Below are positions 25,266 through 35,166 of a stretch of 64,000 nucleotides of DNA, one piece after another (position 1 is the stretch's first letter; each line of letters opens with the position of its first letter). The stretch is from the NCBI GenBank assembly GCA_015099395.1, contig AP024096.1, forward strand, positions 1,922,001 to 1,986,000, in the 5' to 3' direction. The stretch comes from Ktedonobacteria bacterium brp13 (GTDB lineage Bacteria > Chloroflexota > Ktedonobacteria > Ktedonobacterales > Ktedonobacteraceae). Made by a program: the position numbers and the translations under genes. The notes beneath the pieces were generated by a model. It worked only from the letters and a program-made list of their open reading frames with translations. It had not been told where the DNA came from and did not search any database.

Positions 25266-26213
25266 ATGACAACCATCGTCCGCACACGCACCTCCCGGCA
25301 GATCACCACCACCGGGCGGAATTACCCGCTCCTGCATGTCCTGCTCTGGGAACTGCGGCGCTTCCGAGCCTCCCGCCTCTTCTGGTTTCAGGCCCTCGGC
25401 TTCTTCTGCTTCCTGCTCTTCCTGACCTGGGCCCTGCATGCGTCAGAAGGATTCGTTACGATGAGTAATAACGTGCAGCTCTACGCCCCCGTTGCCGGAA
25501 CCAGCGCGAGAGGACTGCTCCATACCCTGCCACTTGTTCTGGTGGTGCTGGTTCTTCTTCTGCCCTTTGTCACAGCAGATGGCGTGACACGAGATCTCTC
25601 TTGGCGCACCCACGAACTACTGATGACGACTGCGTTGCCAACCTGGGCCTATGTCTGGGGGCGCTATCTGGCGGGTCTGATGATAAGCCTGGGACTGGCC
25701 CTCCTGATGCTCGCCTCCATCCTGGGGATGGGCGGGCTGTTGCATCTGACTGTCGCCAATTATCCCTTGCCCCAAACGGGGGCCGTGCTGCTCCTCTGGG
25801 TGGGCATGGTCTTCCCGGCGACGATCCTGGTTAGCAGCTTCGGTTTCGCCCTGAGCACGTTGTTGCCGCGCCTCTCCACGCTGGTCAAAGTCGTGATCCT
25901 GGTGGGGTGGATCGTAGGGGCGCTGGTGATCCCCCGCGGGCTGGGCAACGCTACCACTCCTCCTAGCTGGTACGTCAATTGGGATCCGACCAGTGGAATC
26001 ACTGCGCTTGGGCTGCTTACTTCATACTCCATTCATCTCAGTTCCTCGATCACGAGCGAGGCGCAACTTCAGCAGCTCGTTCTCTCCATTGAGAACAAGA
26101 TGCCTGACCTCGCGGGCTGGTTCGTGCCGCATTTGGGGCTGGCCGGGCTCAGCCTGCTGCTGGTGCTGATCGCGGCCTTTGCCTTCAAGCGCACTCGCGA
26201 CGTACTCAAGTAA
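25266..26213 (+). CDS. ABC-2-type exporter permease (paralog 2)
   Basis: 315 aa. ATG 25266 follows AAAGGAG (25254-25260); ATG 25251 upstream lacks a site. It aligns with the preceding gene along its whole length (VLLWELRRFRASRLFWFQAL; FVTADGVTRDLSWRTHELLM; PTWAYVWGRYLAGLMISLG; WYVNWDPTSG; FAFKRTRDVLK). It is therefore a tandem duplicate that has diverged in the external loops around residues 55-75 and 200-260. It sits between permease 1 and the ATPase in one transcription unit, 49 bp from the ATPase start. Confidence 0.85.
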   Translation: MTTIVRTRTSRQITTTGRNYPLLHVLLWELRRFRASRLFWFQALGFFCFLLFLTWALHASEGFVTMSNNVQLYAPVAGTSARGLLHTLPLVLVVLVLLLPFVTADGVTRDLSWRTHELLMTTALPTWAYVWGRYLAGLMISLGLALLMLASILGMGGLLHLTVANYPLPQTGAVLLLWVGMVFPATILVSSFGFALSTLLPRLSTLVKVVILVGWIVGALVIPRGLGNATTPPSWYVNWDPTSGITALGLLTSYSIHLSSSITSEAQLQQLVLSIENKMPDLAGWFVPHLGLAGLSLLLVLIAAFAFKRTRDVLK

Positions 26214-26262
26214 GATGTTTGTGTGAAGCTGAAAGAACCAGGAAAAGAAAGAGAGAACCAAG

Positions 26263-27138
26263 ATGGAATTAACCATTGAACGCCTGAGCAAACGCTACAA
26301 ACAGCAGTGGGCACTACATCAGCTGTCGCTGCGGCTCTCGCCGGGAATGCTGGGGCTGGTGGGACCCAACGGCGCAGGCAAGACGAGCTTGATGCGCATG
26401 ATCGCGACCCTGCTGGAACCGACCGAGGGAACCATCCGCTGGAATGGGCAGGACATTCGCACCCACGGCCAGGCATTCCGGCAAGTGCTGGGTTATCTGC
26501 CCCAGGATTTTGGTGTCTATCCCGAGTTCACCGGACGCCAGTTCCTGCGCTACCTGGCCGCGATGAAAGGACTGCCCTCTGAGCTTCTCAAGCAGCGCGT
26601 TGATGAGGTAGTAGAGATGGTGAATCTCGAGCAGGAGGCTGACCACAAGCTGCCTACCTATTCCGGCGGCATGAAGCAGCGCATCGGCATCGCCCAGGCC
26701 CTGCTCAACGATCCCGAACTCCTGATTGTTGATGAGCCAACCGCCGGTCTCGACCCCGCCGAACGCGTGCGCTTTCGCACCCTGCTCGCCAGTCTGACCC
26801 ACAATCGCATCATTATCTTGAGTACGCATATCATCAGTGATGTGGAAGCCGCAGCCAGCCGTCTGCTGCTTCTCCAGGAGGGGCGTGTACTAACCGATGC
26901 AACGCCTTCTGCGTTGTTGGCAAGAGCCGCTGGATCGGTCTGGAGTGTGACCGTCGATCAGGCTACCGCCTTGCAGTTGCAAACGACCTATCAAGTGAGC
27001 GCGATGGTCAACCAGATGAGCGGTGTCACGCTACGCATTGTCAGTGCCATACGCCCGCATGGAGCTGCTATCCTCGTTGACCCGACCTTGGAAGAGGCGT
27101 ATCTGATGGCCACAGGCAGGCAAGCCGCCCAGGTCTAA
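26263..27138 (+). CDS. ABC transporter ATP-binding protein
   Basis: 291 aa. Walker A GPNGAGKT (34-41), Q-loop Gln81, signature YSGGMKQR (133-140), Walker B LLIVDEP (153-159) and H-switch His189 (ILSTHI) are all intact. The C-terminal ~70 residues form the extra beta domain common in exporters of the CcmA/drug type. ATG 26263 has AGAGAGAACC upstream. It powers the two upstream permeases. It is the last gene of the operon; the right 22-bp repeat lies 118 bp after its stop. Confidence 0.93.
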   Translation: MELTIERLSKRYKQQWALHQLSLRLSPGMLGLVGPNGAGKTSLMRMIATLLEPTEGTIRWNGQDIRTHGQAFRQVLGYLPQDFGVYPEFTGRQFLRYLAAMKGLPSELLKQRVDEVVEMVNLEQEADHKLPTYSGGMKQRIGIAQALLNDPELLIVDEPTAGLDPAERVRFRTLLASLTHNRIIILSTHIISDVEAAASRLLLLQEGRVLTDATPSALLARAAGSVWSVTVDQATALQLQTTYQVSAMVNQMSGVTLRIVSAIRPHGAAILVDPTLEEAYLMATGRQAAQV

Positions 27139-27255
27139 CTGGCGGCAGGGCATCGCGTCAGGAGCAACCTGTTTCGCCTTTCTTCTCTTTCCCAGGTTTT
27201 GGCGAGGAAACGGGTTGCCCCTTGAAAAACAGATGATCTATCGCCCCTCTTCACC

Positions 27256-27277
27256 TTATCTACAACTGTAGGACTAG
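27256..27277 (-). repeat. Right 22-bp repeat bounding the two-component/ABC cassette
   Basis: ttatctacaactgtaggact plus AG is the perfect inverted partner of 21633-21654. An ISL3 element begins 20 bp further right. Confidence 0.65.
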
Positions 27278-27296
27278 CTTGGTATTCCGGCTCATG

Positions 27297-29205
27297 GGCT
27301 CATGTCCACTTTTGGGGATAGATGAGCTTATGAGAGTTTACCAGTTTGCTCTTGAAGAAGATCCTACGTAAAAAAGGTCCAGACGTTCATCCACCACCTT
27401 ACGATTGAACAGCAGGAACCAAGCCTCTCACAGGATATTCACAGAGAAATGTGTTGATAGATGGTTAAACCGCGTGGAGCACTCGCTGACGCAGAAGAGA
27501 AAATCCAGCCTTCCCATACATGGTGCGTTTCATGAGTTTTAATTTGGTCACTTGCCCCTCGACCTGGCCGTTGTTGATGGACCAAGTAAGGCCCGCTTTC
27601 ACGGCAGCTTTGTCTTTCTCCACCCCAACTGCAAATGACTGAAGCTCTTCTAGATCGCTGGCGACAACCCGCTCTAACCAGGTATCTAAGCGATCTCCTT
27701 GCCGTTTGTGCACCAGAGTGAAGAAGTCTTGTACGAGATCGTACGCTCGCTTGAGTGTGTTACTGGTCTGGCAGAAGGCGACAAGATCCTCTTGTTCAAT
27801 CTCATCAAGCGTCTTCGGGTCACGGACAAACAGCCAGACTGCCGTGTTTGGCGTATATTTCTTGATGCGTTCGACGTTGACGGGGGCTTGCATCTCTGTC
27901 TGTTTGAGTGTAGCAAGGTAGCGATACACGCTCCGATCTGAGCCGGTATAGCCTTGCGCCTTGATCTCTCGATAGAGCGCAATCCCCTTGTGTTCTCCCT
28001 CTTTCCAACGTTTGAGCACAAAAGGAGCAAAGGCATCAAAGGAACTCGATTTTTTCCGTCGCTCCCTCACTTCAGGGAATGTTCCAGCCGCAAGCCATTT
28101 TTGGACCGTACGATCGCTGAGACCTAGCCGACCAGCAATTTCCTTGGGAGTCATCCCTTGCTGCCCGAATTCAACCACTTGCTGATAGCGAGCATATCTG
28201 CCTGCACGCCTTGCCAGTCGTGCTTTCTTCACACACGCAGGCTCTGGTGGCCGCCACTCTTGGGTGCTGATCTGCTGCTTCGTCGGTTCGTCTGAGCGGG
28301 ACTCGTTCTCCGTTTGGTTCACAGCCAAGATTTCCGCTTGAGAACGAGCCAAGAGCCGTTGTGTGGCTTCCGTCAGGTTCTTACAGAGATGGAAGCGATC
28401 GGCTACTTGAATAGCCTGAGGAGCGCCTTGAGTTGAAGCTTTGGCATACTCAGTGCCACGGTCTCGACTCACCACGGCAATCTCTGGGTTGTCTCGCATC
28501 CACGCTGCTGAGGTTTCCGCTTGACGATCCGGTAACACATCAATAGGACGGTGGCTCTCCAGATCGACAAGGATCGTTCCGAACCGATAGCCACCCCGGA
28601 AGGAAAAGTCATCTATTCCCAGATACACGACTGACCCTCTCGCATCATCGGGCACCTCCATCATACGACGCAAGGTCGTGTTGCGAGAGGTCTCTATCCC
28701 TAAGCGATCACCTAAGCGAACTCCCCCCTTGCCACAAGTCGCCAGACCAATCGACGTGATTTGCTCTCTGAGCCTGGTCGTCATTCGTGCCCATGGCTCG
28801 GCTAGCGTCTTGAGGCGCTCTGTAAACACTTTCTGCGAACAGTACGGGTTGCGGCAAAAGAATTTGCGAACGGTGAGAGAAAGCTGAAGCTGGCGTCCGA
28901 CGCAAGGAGCATCTTTCAAGGTTCGATGGTAGCGGCTATGGATGTGAGACGAAGGCTGCAAACAGAGCGGACAACAGGACTGAGGATGGGTTGAGATCAC
29001 CGAGACCACGAGTCCCGTCTCCGTGATTTGGATCTGGTCAAGTTCCATGCCTTCTGAGAGGGCAAGAAGTGTTGCTTCTTTCATCATACCCTTCCTTAAC
29101 TGCATTTCTCAATGCGTAAGAGGTCTCTTCATTAAGGGGAATTTTTCATGGCATGTCAAGTTTCTCACCGCTAAGCTCATCTATCCCCAAAAGTGGACAT
29201 GAGCC
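27297..29205 (-). mobile_element. ISL3-family insertion sequence, complete
   Basis: 1909 bp with perfect 34-bp terminal inverted repeats (27297-27330 and 29172-29205; tip ggctcatgtccacttttggg), enclosing one transposase gene. ISL3 elements usually make 8-bp target duplications; none is seen here. Instead the left flank ends ggctcatg, a copy of the tip. The same ends bound a 229-bp derivative at 52398-52626. Confidence 0.9.
27465..29084 (-). CDS. ISL3-family transposase
   Basis: About 539 aa from ATG 29084 (TAAGGAAGGG upstream; an adjacent ATG at 29087 is an alternative). The N-terminal zinc finger region CCPLCLQPSSHIHSRYHRTL with FFCRNPYCSQKVFTERL, the DDE domain (YLGIDDFSFRGGYRFGTILV; VVSRDRGTEYAKAS; ADRFHLCKNLTEA) and an inserted HTH (GMTPKEIAGRLGLSDRTVQK) are typical. 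The C-terminus holds WSINNGQVEGQVTKLKLMKR with the catalytic Glu and ends in LLRQRVLHAV. The gene is uninterrupted, so the element is potentially active. Confidence 0.93.
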   Translation of the reverse strand: MKEATLLALSEGMELDQIQITETGLVVSVISTHPQSCCPLCLQPSSHIHSRYHRTLKDAPCVGRQLQLSLTVRKFFCRNPYCSQKVFTERLKTLAEPWARMTTRLREQITSIGLATCGKGGVRLGDRLGIETSRNTTLRRMMEVPDDARGSVVYLGIDDFSFRGGYRFGTILVDLESHRPIDVLPDRQAETSAAWMRDNPEIAVVSRDRGTEYAKASTQGAPQAIQVADRFHLCKNLTEATQRLLARSQAEILAVNQTENESRSDEPTKQQISTQEWRPPEPACVKKARLARRAGRYARYQQVVEFGQQGMTPKEIAGRLGLSDRTVQKWLAAGTFPEVRERRKKSSSFDAFAPFVLKRWKEGEHKGIALYREIKAQGYTGSDRSVYRYLATLKQTEMQAPVNVERIKKYTPNTAVWLFVRDPKTLDEIEQEDLVAFCQTSNTLKRAYDLVQDFFTLVHKRQGDRLDTWLERVVASDLEELQSFAVGVEKDKAAVKAGLTWSINNGQVEGQVTKLKLMKRTMYGKAGFSLLRQRVLHAV

Positions 29206-29269
29206 TTTTATGTGTCGGAGTATGCTTGTTTTACATCAAAAATGTAGGAATACAGCTGCGGATTCAACA

Positions 29270-29483
29270 TGAGTGTGGCCGTTTGACCAATGTAAGTATG
29301 GCCACAATAGCAAAGAGTGGTCAACTAGCTTTACAGGCTACTCTGTCAGGTTTGGCTCATGTTAAGTGGAACCAGGACAGGTGAAGAGTATTTTGCCCTT
29401 CGCAAGGCTTCACAAGCCGATGTCAAGGTATTTGGCAATCCGCAGTCGCGGCCACACTTACCTTGGTGGAACGGCCATACTCA
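29270..29483. mobile_element. MITE inside the left end of the second ISL3 element
   Basis: 29270-29303 and 29450-29483 are 34-bp imperfect inverted repeats (gagtgtggccgtttgacc and complement). The element interrupts the ISL3 left terminal repeat, which is continuous in the right-end copy. The 146-bp centre has no gene. Confidence 0.6.
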
Positions 29484-29595
29484 GACTCTTCCGCGAATTT
29501 GGTGAAGAGAAGATGAGTATATTTGCAGCAAAGTGATAGACTGAAAGATACGATCGCAAACGAGAGCGATCCTCAATCCGGAGTCTTTACCCACG

Positions 29596-31194
29596 ATGTC
29601 TTCATCTCCCTTTCTTCCTCTTCCAGCAGGTTTAGAGATCGTCAGCATTGAGACCGTTGATGACCTATTGAAGGTTCAAGTGGCTTGCAGAAAAGAGAGA
29701 GCTTTTTGTCCCCTCTGTCACTGTCCCAGTGAACGCCGACATAGCCACTATACTCGCGTGGTAGCTGATCGGCCATGCGCGGACTTCCGCGTGCAACTCA
29801 TCTTGCATGTGCGCAAGTTCTTCTGCGAGACAGTCGACTGTTCCCGCAAGATTTTTACCGAACGGCTCCCAGCCTTTGTTGAACCCTGGGCACGGATGAC
29901 GGTTCGCCTGCGTCAAGCCTTGGAGGCCGTTGGGATAGCAACCTGTGGAGAGGTCGGTACGCGTCTGGCTGAACGGCTTGCCCTGCCGACCTCTCCCACA
30001 ACTCTTCTTCGCCGTATTATGGCCTTGCCCACCGATGCGGTAGGATTGGTCAAACAGTTGGGAATCGATGACTTTGCCTTACTGCGAGGGAGAAACTACG
30101 GAACCGTTCTTGTTGATTTAGGGCGTCATCGAGTCATCGACCTTTTACCAGATCGCAAGGCAGAAACCGCCAAAGTGTGGATGCAAGCCCACCCGGAAAT
30201 AGACCTGGTCAGCCGTGATCGCGGAGGGGATTATGCCAGCGCAGCCAGTCTAGGCGCTTCACAAGCGGCTCAGAGTGCCGATCGTTTTCATTTGGTGAAA
30301 AATCTGACAGAAGCAGTACAAAAAGCATTAGTCCCTTGCCGTGCTGAACTGCAACGAGAGCCGAAGAGAGCCGAGCCTGTCGATCCGGAAGCCAGAGAAG
30401 CGTCTGCACGTTCCCTTTTGACCTCTGATGGACAACCTTACTCAGCGCACCAAGCCGAGCGGTATGAGCGCTACCAACAGGTGATGGCGCTCCATGAGCA
30501 GGGAATGAAGACCAAAGAGATCGCCAAGCGGGTTGGCCTGGGAGTGCGAACAATTCAGCGGTGGTTCACACAGGGAGAGTATGTGGAAACGAACTACCAC
30601 CATCAGCATCGAAGTCGTTTTGATGCGTACGAGGCGTATGTCATGCGACGTTGGGATGAGGGATGTCACAACATTCAACAGCTCTGGCGCGAGATCAAAG
30701 CTCAAGGCTATCCTCATTCCGATCGGGCCTTGCGAGCTCATCTCGAACCTCTTCGCGGCAAAGAGCAAGCCGATTTCCCCGCAGCCTCTCGCCTTGACCA
30801 CTTTTCGGCAAAAAAGACCATGTGGCTTTTCATCCGTCGTTTCAAGGATTTAGATGAAAAGGAGCGAGAGGAACTGGCAACCATTCGTCAGGCAAGTGAG
30901 ACGGCTGAGACCCTCTACGTCCTGGTTCAGCAGTTTTTACAGATGGTTCGCCAACTGGAGGGAGAACGCCTTGAGACCTGGCTCACTGCGGTGGCAGAAA
31001 GCCAGATCGAGGCTCTGCAACGCTTCGCCGCTGGCTTGGAACAGGACAAAACCGCTGTCCTCATGGGCTTAACGCACTCCCACAACAATGCGCAGGCCGA
31101 AGGGCAGGTGACCAGGATCAAGCTTCTCAAGAGAATGATGTATGGCCGCGCTGGATTTCCTTTGTTGCGCCAGCGCGTCCTCCATCGCTTCTGA
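29596..31194 (+). CDS. ISL3-family transposase (second type)
   Basis: 532 aa from ATG 29596. It has the same architecture as the transposase at 27465: a zinc-finger pair (AFCPLCHCPSERRHSHYTRV; FFCETVDCSRKIFTERL), DDE residues (QLGIDDFALLRGRNYGTVLV; LVSRDRGGDYASAASLG), an HTH insertion (MKTKEIAKRVGLGVRTIQRW) and the C-terminal NNAQAEGQVTRIKLLKRMMY. Clearly a paralog, not a copy, judged by frequent substitutions. A third relative is truncated at 49225. It is complete and probably functional, though its left terminal repeat has been split by a MITE. Confidence 0.93.
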   Translation: MSSSPFLPLPAGLEIVSIETVDDLLKVQVACRKERAFCPLCHCPSERRHSHYTRVVADRPCADFRVQLILHVRKFFCETVDCSRKIFTERLPAFVEPWARMTVRLRQALEAVGIATCGEVGTRLAERLALPTSPTTLLRRIMALPTDAVGLVKQLGIDDFALLRGRNYGTVLVDLGRHRVIDLLPDRKAETAKVWMQAHPEIDLVSRDRGGDYASAASLGASQAAQSADRFHLVKNLTEAVQKALVPCRAELQREPKRAEPVDPEAREASARSLLTSDGQPYSAHQAERYERYQQVMALHEQGMKTKEIAKRVGLGVRTIQRWFTQGEYVETNYHHQHRSRFDAYEAYVMRRWDEGCHNIQQLWREIKAQGYPHSDRALRAHLEPLRGKEQADFPAASRLDHFSAKKTMWLFIRRFKDLDEKEREELATIRQASETAETLYVLVQQFLQMVRQLEGERLETWLTAVAESQIEALQRFAAGLEQDKTAVLMGLTHSHNNAQAEGQVTRIKLLKRMMYGRAGFPLLRQRVLHRF

Positions 31195-31211
31195 GAACCA
31201 TACGAGCAGGG

Positions 31212-31700
31212 TCATCCTCTCATCTTCCGGTCGCTTTTCTCCAGGCTCCTTTCTTGAGTTGCACGCTGGCGCAGCATGCTCCTGACCTCCATTAAAAGTT
31301 TCCCCAATGTATTCTGTCCACTCCCATCCGCTCCACATCCCCAGTAATAGTCGCCAGGAGCACTCTCGACAATTTCTTCCTCTCCAGTGCTTAGCAAGAG
31401 GGTGCGCAACCCCTTGTGGGTCTCGAACTTCTGTAAGACGGCCTTGAACATCACTTCGTCCTTGACCTGTTCCCAATCAGGACGCAAAGGCAGTTTGCGA
31501 TTCCTTCCGATCTCGGCAGCCTGTTTGGGTGTCAATGCCCTCTGGATTTGTGCTGCATGAGGGGTGCCAGCAAACTTCTGAGCTTGAAAGTAGTGTTCAA
31601 CAGTTTGCCACCAGATCCCATCCATCTCGATACCATGCCGAGAGAAGTTCGAGAAACACCCGTAAGGTTCATCATGAGGAGTGTAAAAGTAAATGGTCAT
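31212..31700 (-). CDS. NADAR (YbiA-like) N-glycosidase
   Basis: 162 aa, full length for the NADAR family. Recognisable parts are FYTPHDEPYGCFSNFSRHGI, MDGIWWQTVEHYFQAQKFAG, the PLRPDWEQVKDEVMFKAVLQ block and ESAPGDYYWGCGADGSGQNT near the C-terminus, which carry the conserved Glu and Trp/Tyr residues of the family. Members cleave N-glycosidic bonds of riboflavin intermediates, and some remove ADP-ribose from guanine in DNA or RNA. It converges on the ISL3 transposase with 17 bp between the stops and lies inside the same terminal repeats, so it may travel as IS cargo. No DarT-type toxin is next to it. Confidence 0.88.
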   Translation of the reverse strand: MTIYFYTPHDEPYGCFSNFSRHGIEMDGIWWQTVEHYFQAQKFAGTPHAAQIQRALTPKQAAEIGRNRKLPLRPDWEQVKDEVMFKAVLQKFETHKGLRTLLLSTGEEEIVESAPGDYYWGCGADGSGQNTLGKLLMEVRSMLRQRATQERSLEKSDRKMRG

Positions 31701-32089
31701 AACAGGAGTTCTCTTTCTTGAGGTGGAATGTTCTCTTTACTCGCATTACTCGCACTTTCTTAGTCAGCACAAGTATATCAAATTTTCTCCAATGCTGAAA
31801 CGGTTCAAACAAACTCATCATTCACCAAATTCGCGGAAGAGTCAAACTCAAGTTGAATCCGCAACAGCGAAAAGTTAGTGTCGAGATACGGAAAATTAAT
31901 TCGACGAACAACAATCAGCAAAAAGAGTATCTTACGCTTGACCAGCATCTCACGACTCGAAAAAGCGACGTGGAAAATCGGCATAGGCGCGCCTCCTCGA
32001 ATTGCTGTTCACCAATCTACCGATTTTTCCCCGTTCGCACGTGATGCGCGGTCGAAGCACGTGTGGGTTTGGGAATGCTCCTCGCGACC

Positions 32090-32704
<615 letters not shown>

Positions 32705-33210
32705 GACCGAGTTCCTCCAACATCTGGCAACCTTTGGTGCTGATCACGTGTGTTCATCGGTGTTTCCTTTCTTTTCTCTCCCTCTTGCATTCGGCATGAC
32801 TGATGGAGAGCGTAGATTTTCTTGCAATGTGCACGTGTATCTATTCTACGAGCAGAGAAAGAAAATGGTAATTTCCTTGAAGTTCGACAGAATCAGCCTC
32901 AAGGTTCGATTAACTCAGGAGCAGCACGCGTGAGGCCGCTTCTGGAGCAGGGGCTTCGATGCAAAGAACGGAAATCTCTGTTGCTTCTTCTGACTCCTCG
33001 CGCTTACTACCAGCAGGGCCTCAAGCTCAAAAAGCGTTCGAAGGTTGAGGTCAATTACCAGAAAAAAACTTCTTCGATTTTGCTCAAATTCTCGGCCTGG
33101 CTCTCACCTGGGAAAAATCAGCCGGGGCGTCTGACCTAACTTGATGGCAGCAGAGCATGGTGCTGATGGAAGTCGCTCTCCTACGAATTTACAACATGCA
33201 CATGCAACAG

Positions 33211-33887
33211 CCCGCTTCTGGAGCCATTTTATGGAGGCCTGCGAGGTCGATTCCCATGTTTCGCGCCGATTTCCTACCATTCACCTCAAAAATCGTCGAA
33301 CATTCACGCTATTTACCACGAACGTCCTTTCATACGTGAAAGAGCGAAACGAAAATACAAAGGCGTTGGCTTGAGAGGACCAACGGAACGGAAACGTCTT
33401 TTCAAAAAAGCCGAGAAACAACGTTACGTTGTAACGTAAAACGGAACGTTCTTTTCGTTGTTTCTCCTACGTGGCCCAGCGTTAAGATAGCGGGCTTGTA
33501 GCCGCAAAGTAGATAAGTGCGGTCCAGTTTTGTCTTTGGGGGACGCTGACATGCTTAGTTATCGGCAGCGTTGGGTTATCGGCGCAGTTTTTGGCGGGAT
33601 ACAGTGGTCAACTGCGCCGATAACCCCCTCACAGGAGCGAGGAAACTCAACCGATAATCTACGTTATTGGCTCAGTTTGATTGGATCGTCGTGCTTGCAT
33701 CGCTGCCATAAAATAAGAAGCGATAGTTGAGAGGTACTGATGCCGGTCATCCCCATTTTTTCCTGTTGTTACCAGCATTAAGTTGAACTGTGGAGCAGTT
33801 TCACCTCCTCATTGCAACGGAGAATCTTACAACTGCTCCGCACTTATCCACTTTGCGGCTGCAAAGTCGCTATCTTAACGCTGGGCC
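33211..33887 (+). repeat. 677-bp repeat, copy A
   Basis: Nearly identical to 52873-53548 in the same orientation. It comprises a 262-bp leader that ends with a hairpin (gagaaacaacg/cgttgtttctc at about 33415-33466) and a 415-bp MITE (33473-33887). Direct copies 19.7 kb apart could recombine and delete or circularise the DNA between them. Confidence 0.85.
33473..33887. mobile_element. 415-bp MITE, copy A
   Basis: Imperfect ~50-bp terminal inverted repeats (tip ggcccagcgttaagatagcg) at 33473-33522 and 33838-33887, plus an internal 15-bp palindrome gttatcggcgcagtt/aactgcgccgataac. No coding capacity. A partial terminal repeat of the same kind adjoins the tyrosine recombinase fragment at 3685. 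Confidence 0.75.
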
Positions 33888-34052
33888 GTTTTCCGAGTGA
33901 AGGATATCCTTTGAGAATTGAGGAACCACCTGAACGAGCCTTAGCCCTGCTTGCGCAGGAAGAGAGTGGGGTTATTGAGGGCAAGGGTATAAAAAGCCCC
34001 GAAACCTACTGGTTCGAGCCTGTCGTGAACTCCTATCCCACTGTTACTATTT
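33888..34052 (+). pseudogene. Unidentified coding fragment between two MITEs
   Basis: An open frame reads YPLRIEEPPERALALLAQEE, then SGVIEGKGIKSPETYW and FEPVVNSYPTVTIW before entering the next MITE. Composition and codon periodicity look protein-like, but both ends are cut by MITEs and no family was recognised. Confidence 0.35.
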
Positions 34053-34326
34053 GGGCTCCCGACATTTTCTCCCCCCGATTCCCCCTCTAAGCAAGAGAGG
34101 AAATATGTGATTTGAGGAGCATTTGAGGAGAAAAGATGGTTCTTGAAAGCAGCTTCAGGCCGCCCAGAAACCGAGAGAAGCGATTTTCCACGAAAACCGA
34201 AGGACTCAGGCGAGCTTCTCGATATTTCTTCAACCAACACCTCCCTTGAAATCCTTCATTCGCATCTTCTGCATGCATTGCTGCCTGCTTGGAGGGGAAA
34301 TCGGGGGGAGAAAATGTCGGGAGCCC
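34053..34326. mobile_element. Tn3-type MITE
   Basis: gggctcccgacattttctcc at 34053 and its inverted copy ending 34326 form ~45-bp ends with few mismatches. The tip GGG and length fit Tn3-family ends. Flanks tattt and tattg are a near-perfect 5-bp duplication. It interrupts a Tn3 transposase remnant at its right edge. Confidence 0.7.
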
Positions 34327-34900
34327 TATTGGGCCAAGGCTTTGATACGAGACGCGGGAACATTCGCGAGATCGAGTGGGCCAACATCCAACTGCCGCAC
34401 TTCCGTCAGGCGAGCTAGGGCCTGGACCAGGACCGGCGCACTTGCACGGGAGGGAGCACGGCGAAGGCGTTCGAGGTTCGTAATTCGTGAGACCCCAGCA
34501 GGTGCCAGGAGCCCCTCCAAATCCGTTCGTTGTTCGGGGGAAACAGCCGCGCTTAACCGTTGCCATAAGCGTTCTGCAACCCGCTCTCGAATGGTGGAGA
34601 TCAGACGGGTGAGCGTGGTCACGCCTGGCAGCAGGATTTTCTTGTCCAGGAGCCAGGCAGTCGCCAGATCAAAGAGCACACTCGGTCGCTCGGTCCCAAT
34701 CCAGATGCGTGCATAGAGGAAACGCATCAAGGCAAATCCTCCACAACGATGCGAAAACTCTTTATAGCCAGAATACTTCCTGATTTCCAGCGTATGCTCC
34801 TGCTGGGTCTGGATTCGTTCGGCATAGCGAACGATACACTGCGGATCAGCAATACTCAACTGGGTCGCCATATAGGTAATCACCCCAAATGGAGAGAAAC
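34326..34900 (-). pseudogene. Tn3-family transposase, N-terminal-domain fragment
   Basis: The frame gives SPFGVITYMATQLSIADPQC, YSGYKEFSHRCGGFALMRFL, ARIWIGTERPSVLFDLATAW and LARLTEVRQLDVGPLDLANV. This is the DUF4158 region of Tn3 transposases immediately after the block represented by 39455-39676. The upstream boundary is at about 34900, where homology ends; the downstream boundary is the MITE at 34326, which introduces a stop after KALAQ. No catalytic domain remains. Confidence 0.8.
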
Positions 34901-35166
34901 GGGACCAATGGCTGTTCAACGCGGCAGAGCATTGGCAGGGTGAGGGCATACCAGAGTCTTTGGTATGCCAGAAAGGGAAGAGGTGTAGAGGTATAAACAG
35001 TCGTTATCTCTTATACAAGCTCAAAAATGCTAGTGATAGATTTTTACACGTATCTCGGTGGTACCCCAGATTGAGAATCGTTTGTGCTGGAGGCCAGATG
35101 TTACATTACAGGGAGATCATTGTTAAATGCGCAAAGGTAGTGAGAGGTTCTATCAAGAACAAAATG

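Larger units (their letters stand above)
29257..31863. mobile_element. ISL3-type element carrying a NADAR passenger gene
   Basis: tgcggattcaac at 29257 and its complement ending 31863 form the tips. The inner repeat gactcttccgcgaatttggt (29484-29506, with GAA) is inverted at 31821-31843. At the right end these two segments are contiguous; at the left end they are split by a 214-bp MITE. Between the ends lie the transposase (29596-31194) and a convergent NADAR gene (31212-31700). The passenger interpretation depends on the ends being correctly paired. Confidence 0.6.

Noticed and set aside
31212-31700. DarTG-like toxin-antitoxin pair
   Set aside because: Only the NADAR gene is present; no ADP-ribosyltransferase lies on either side.
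33890-34086. Domain of a known enzyme
   Set aside because: The fragment looks coding but no motif allowed a family name, so no function is given.
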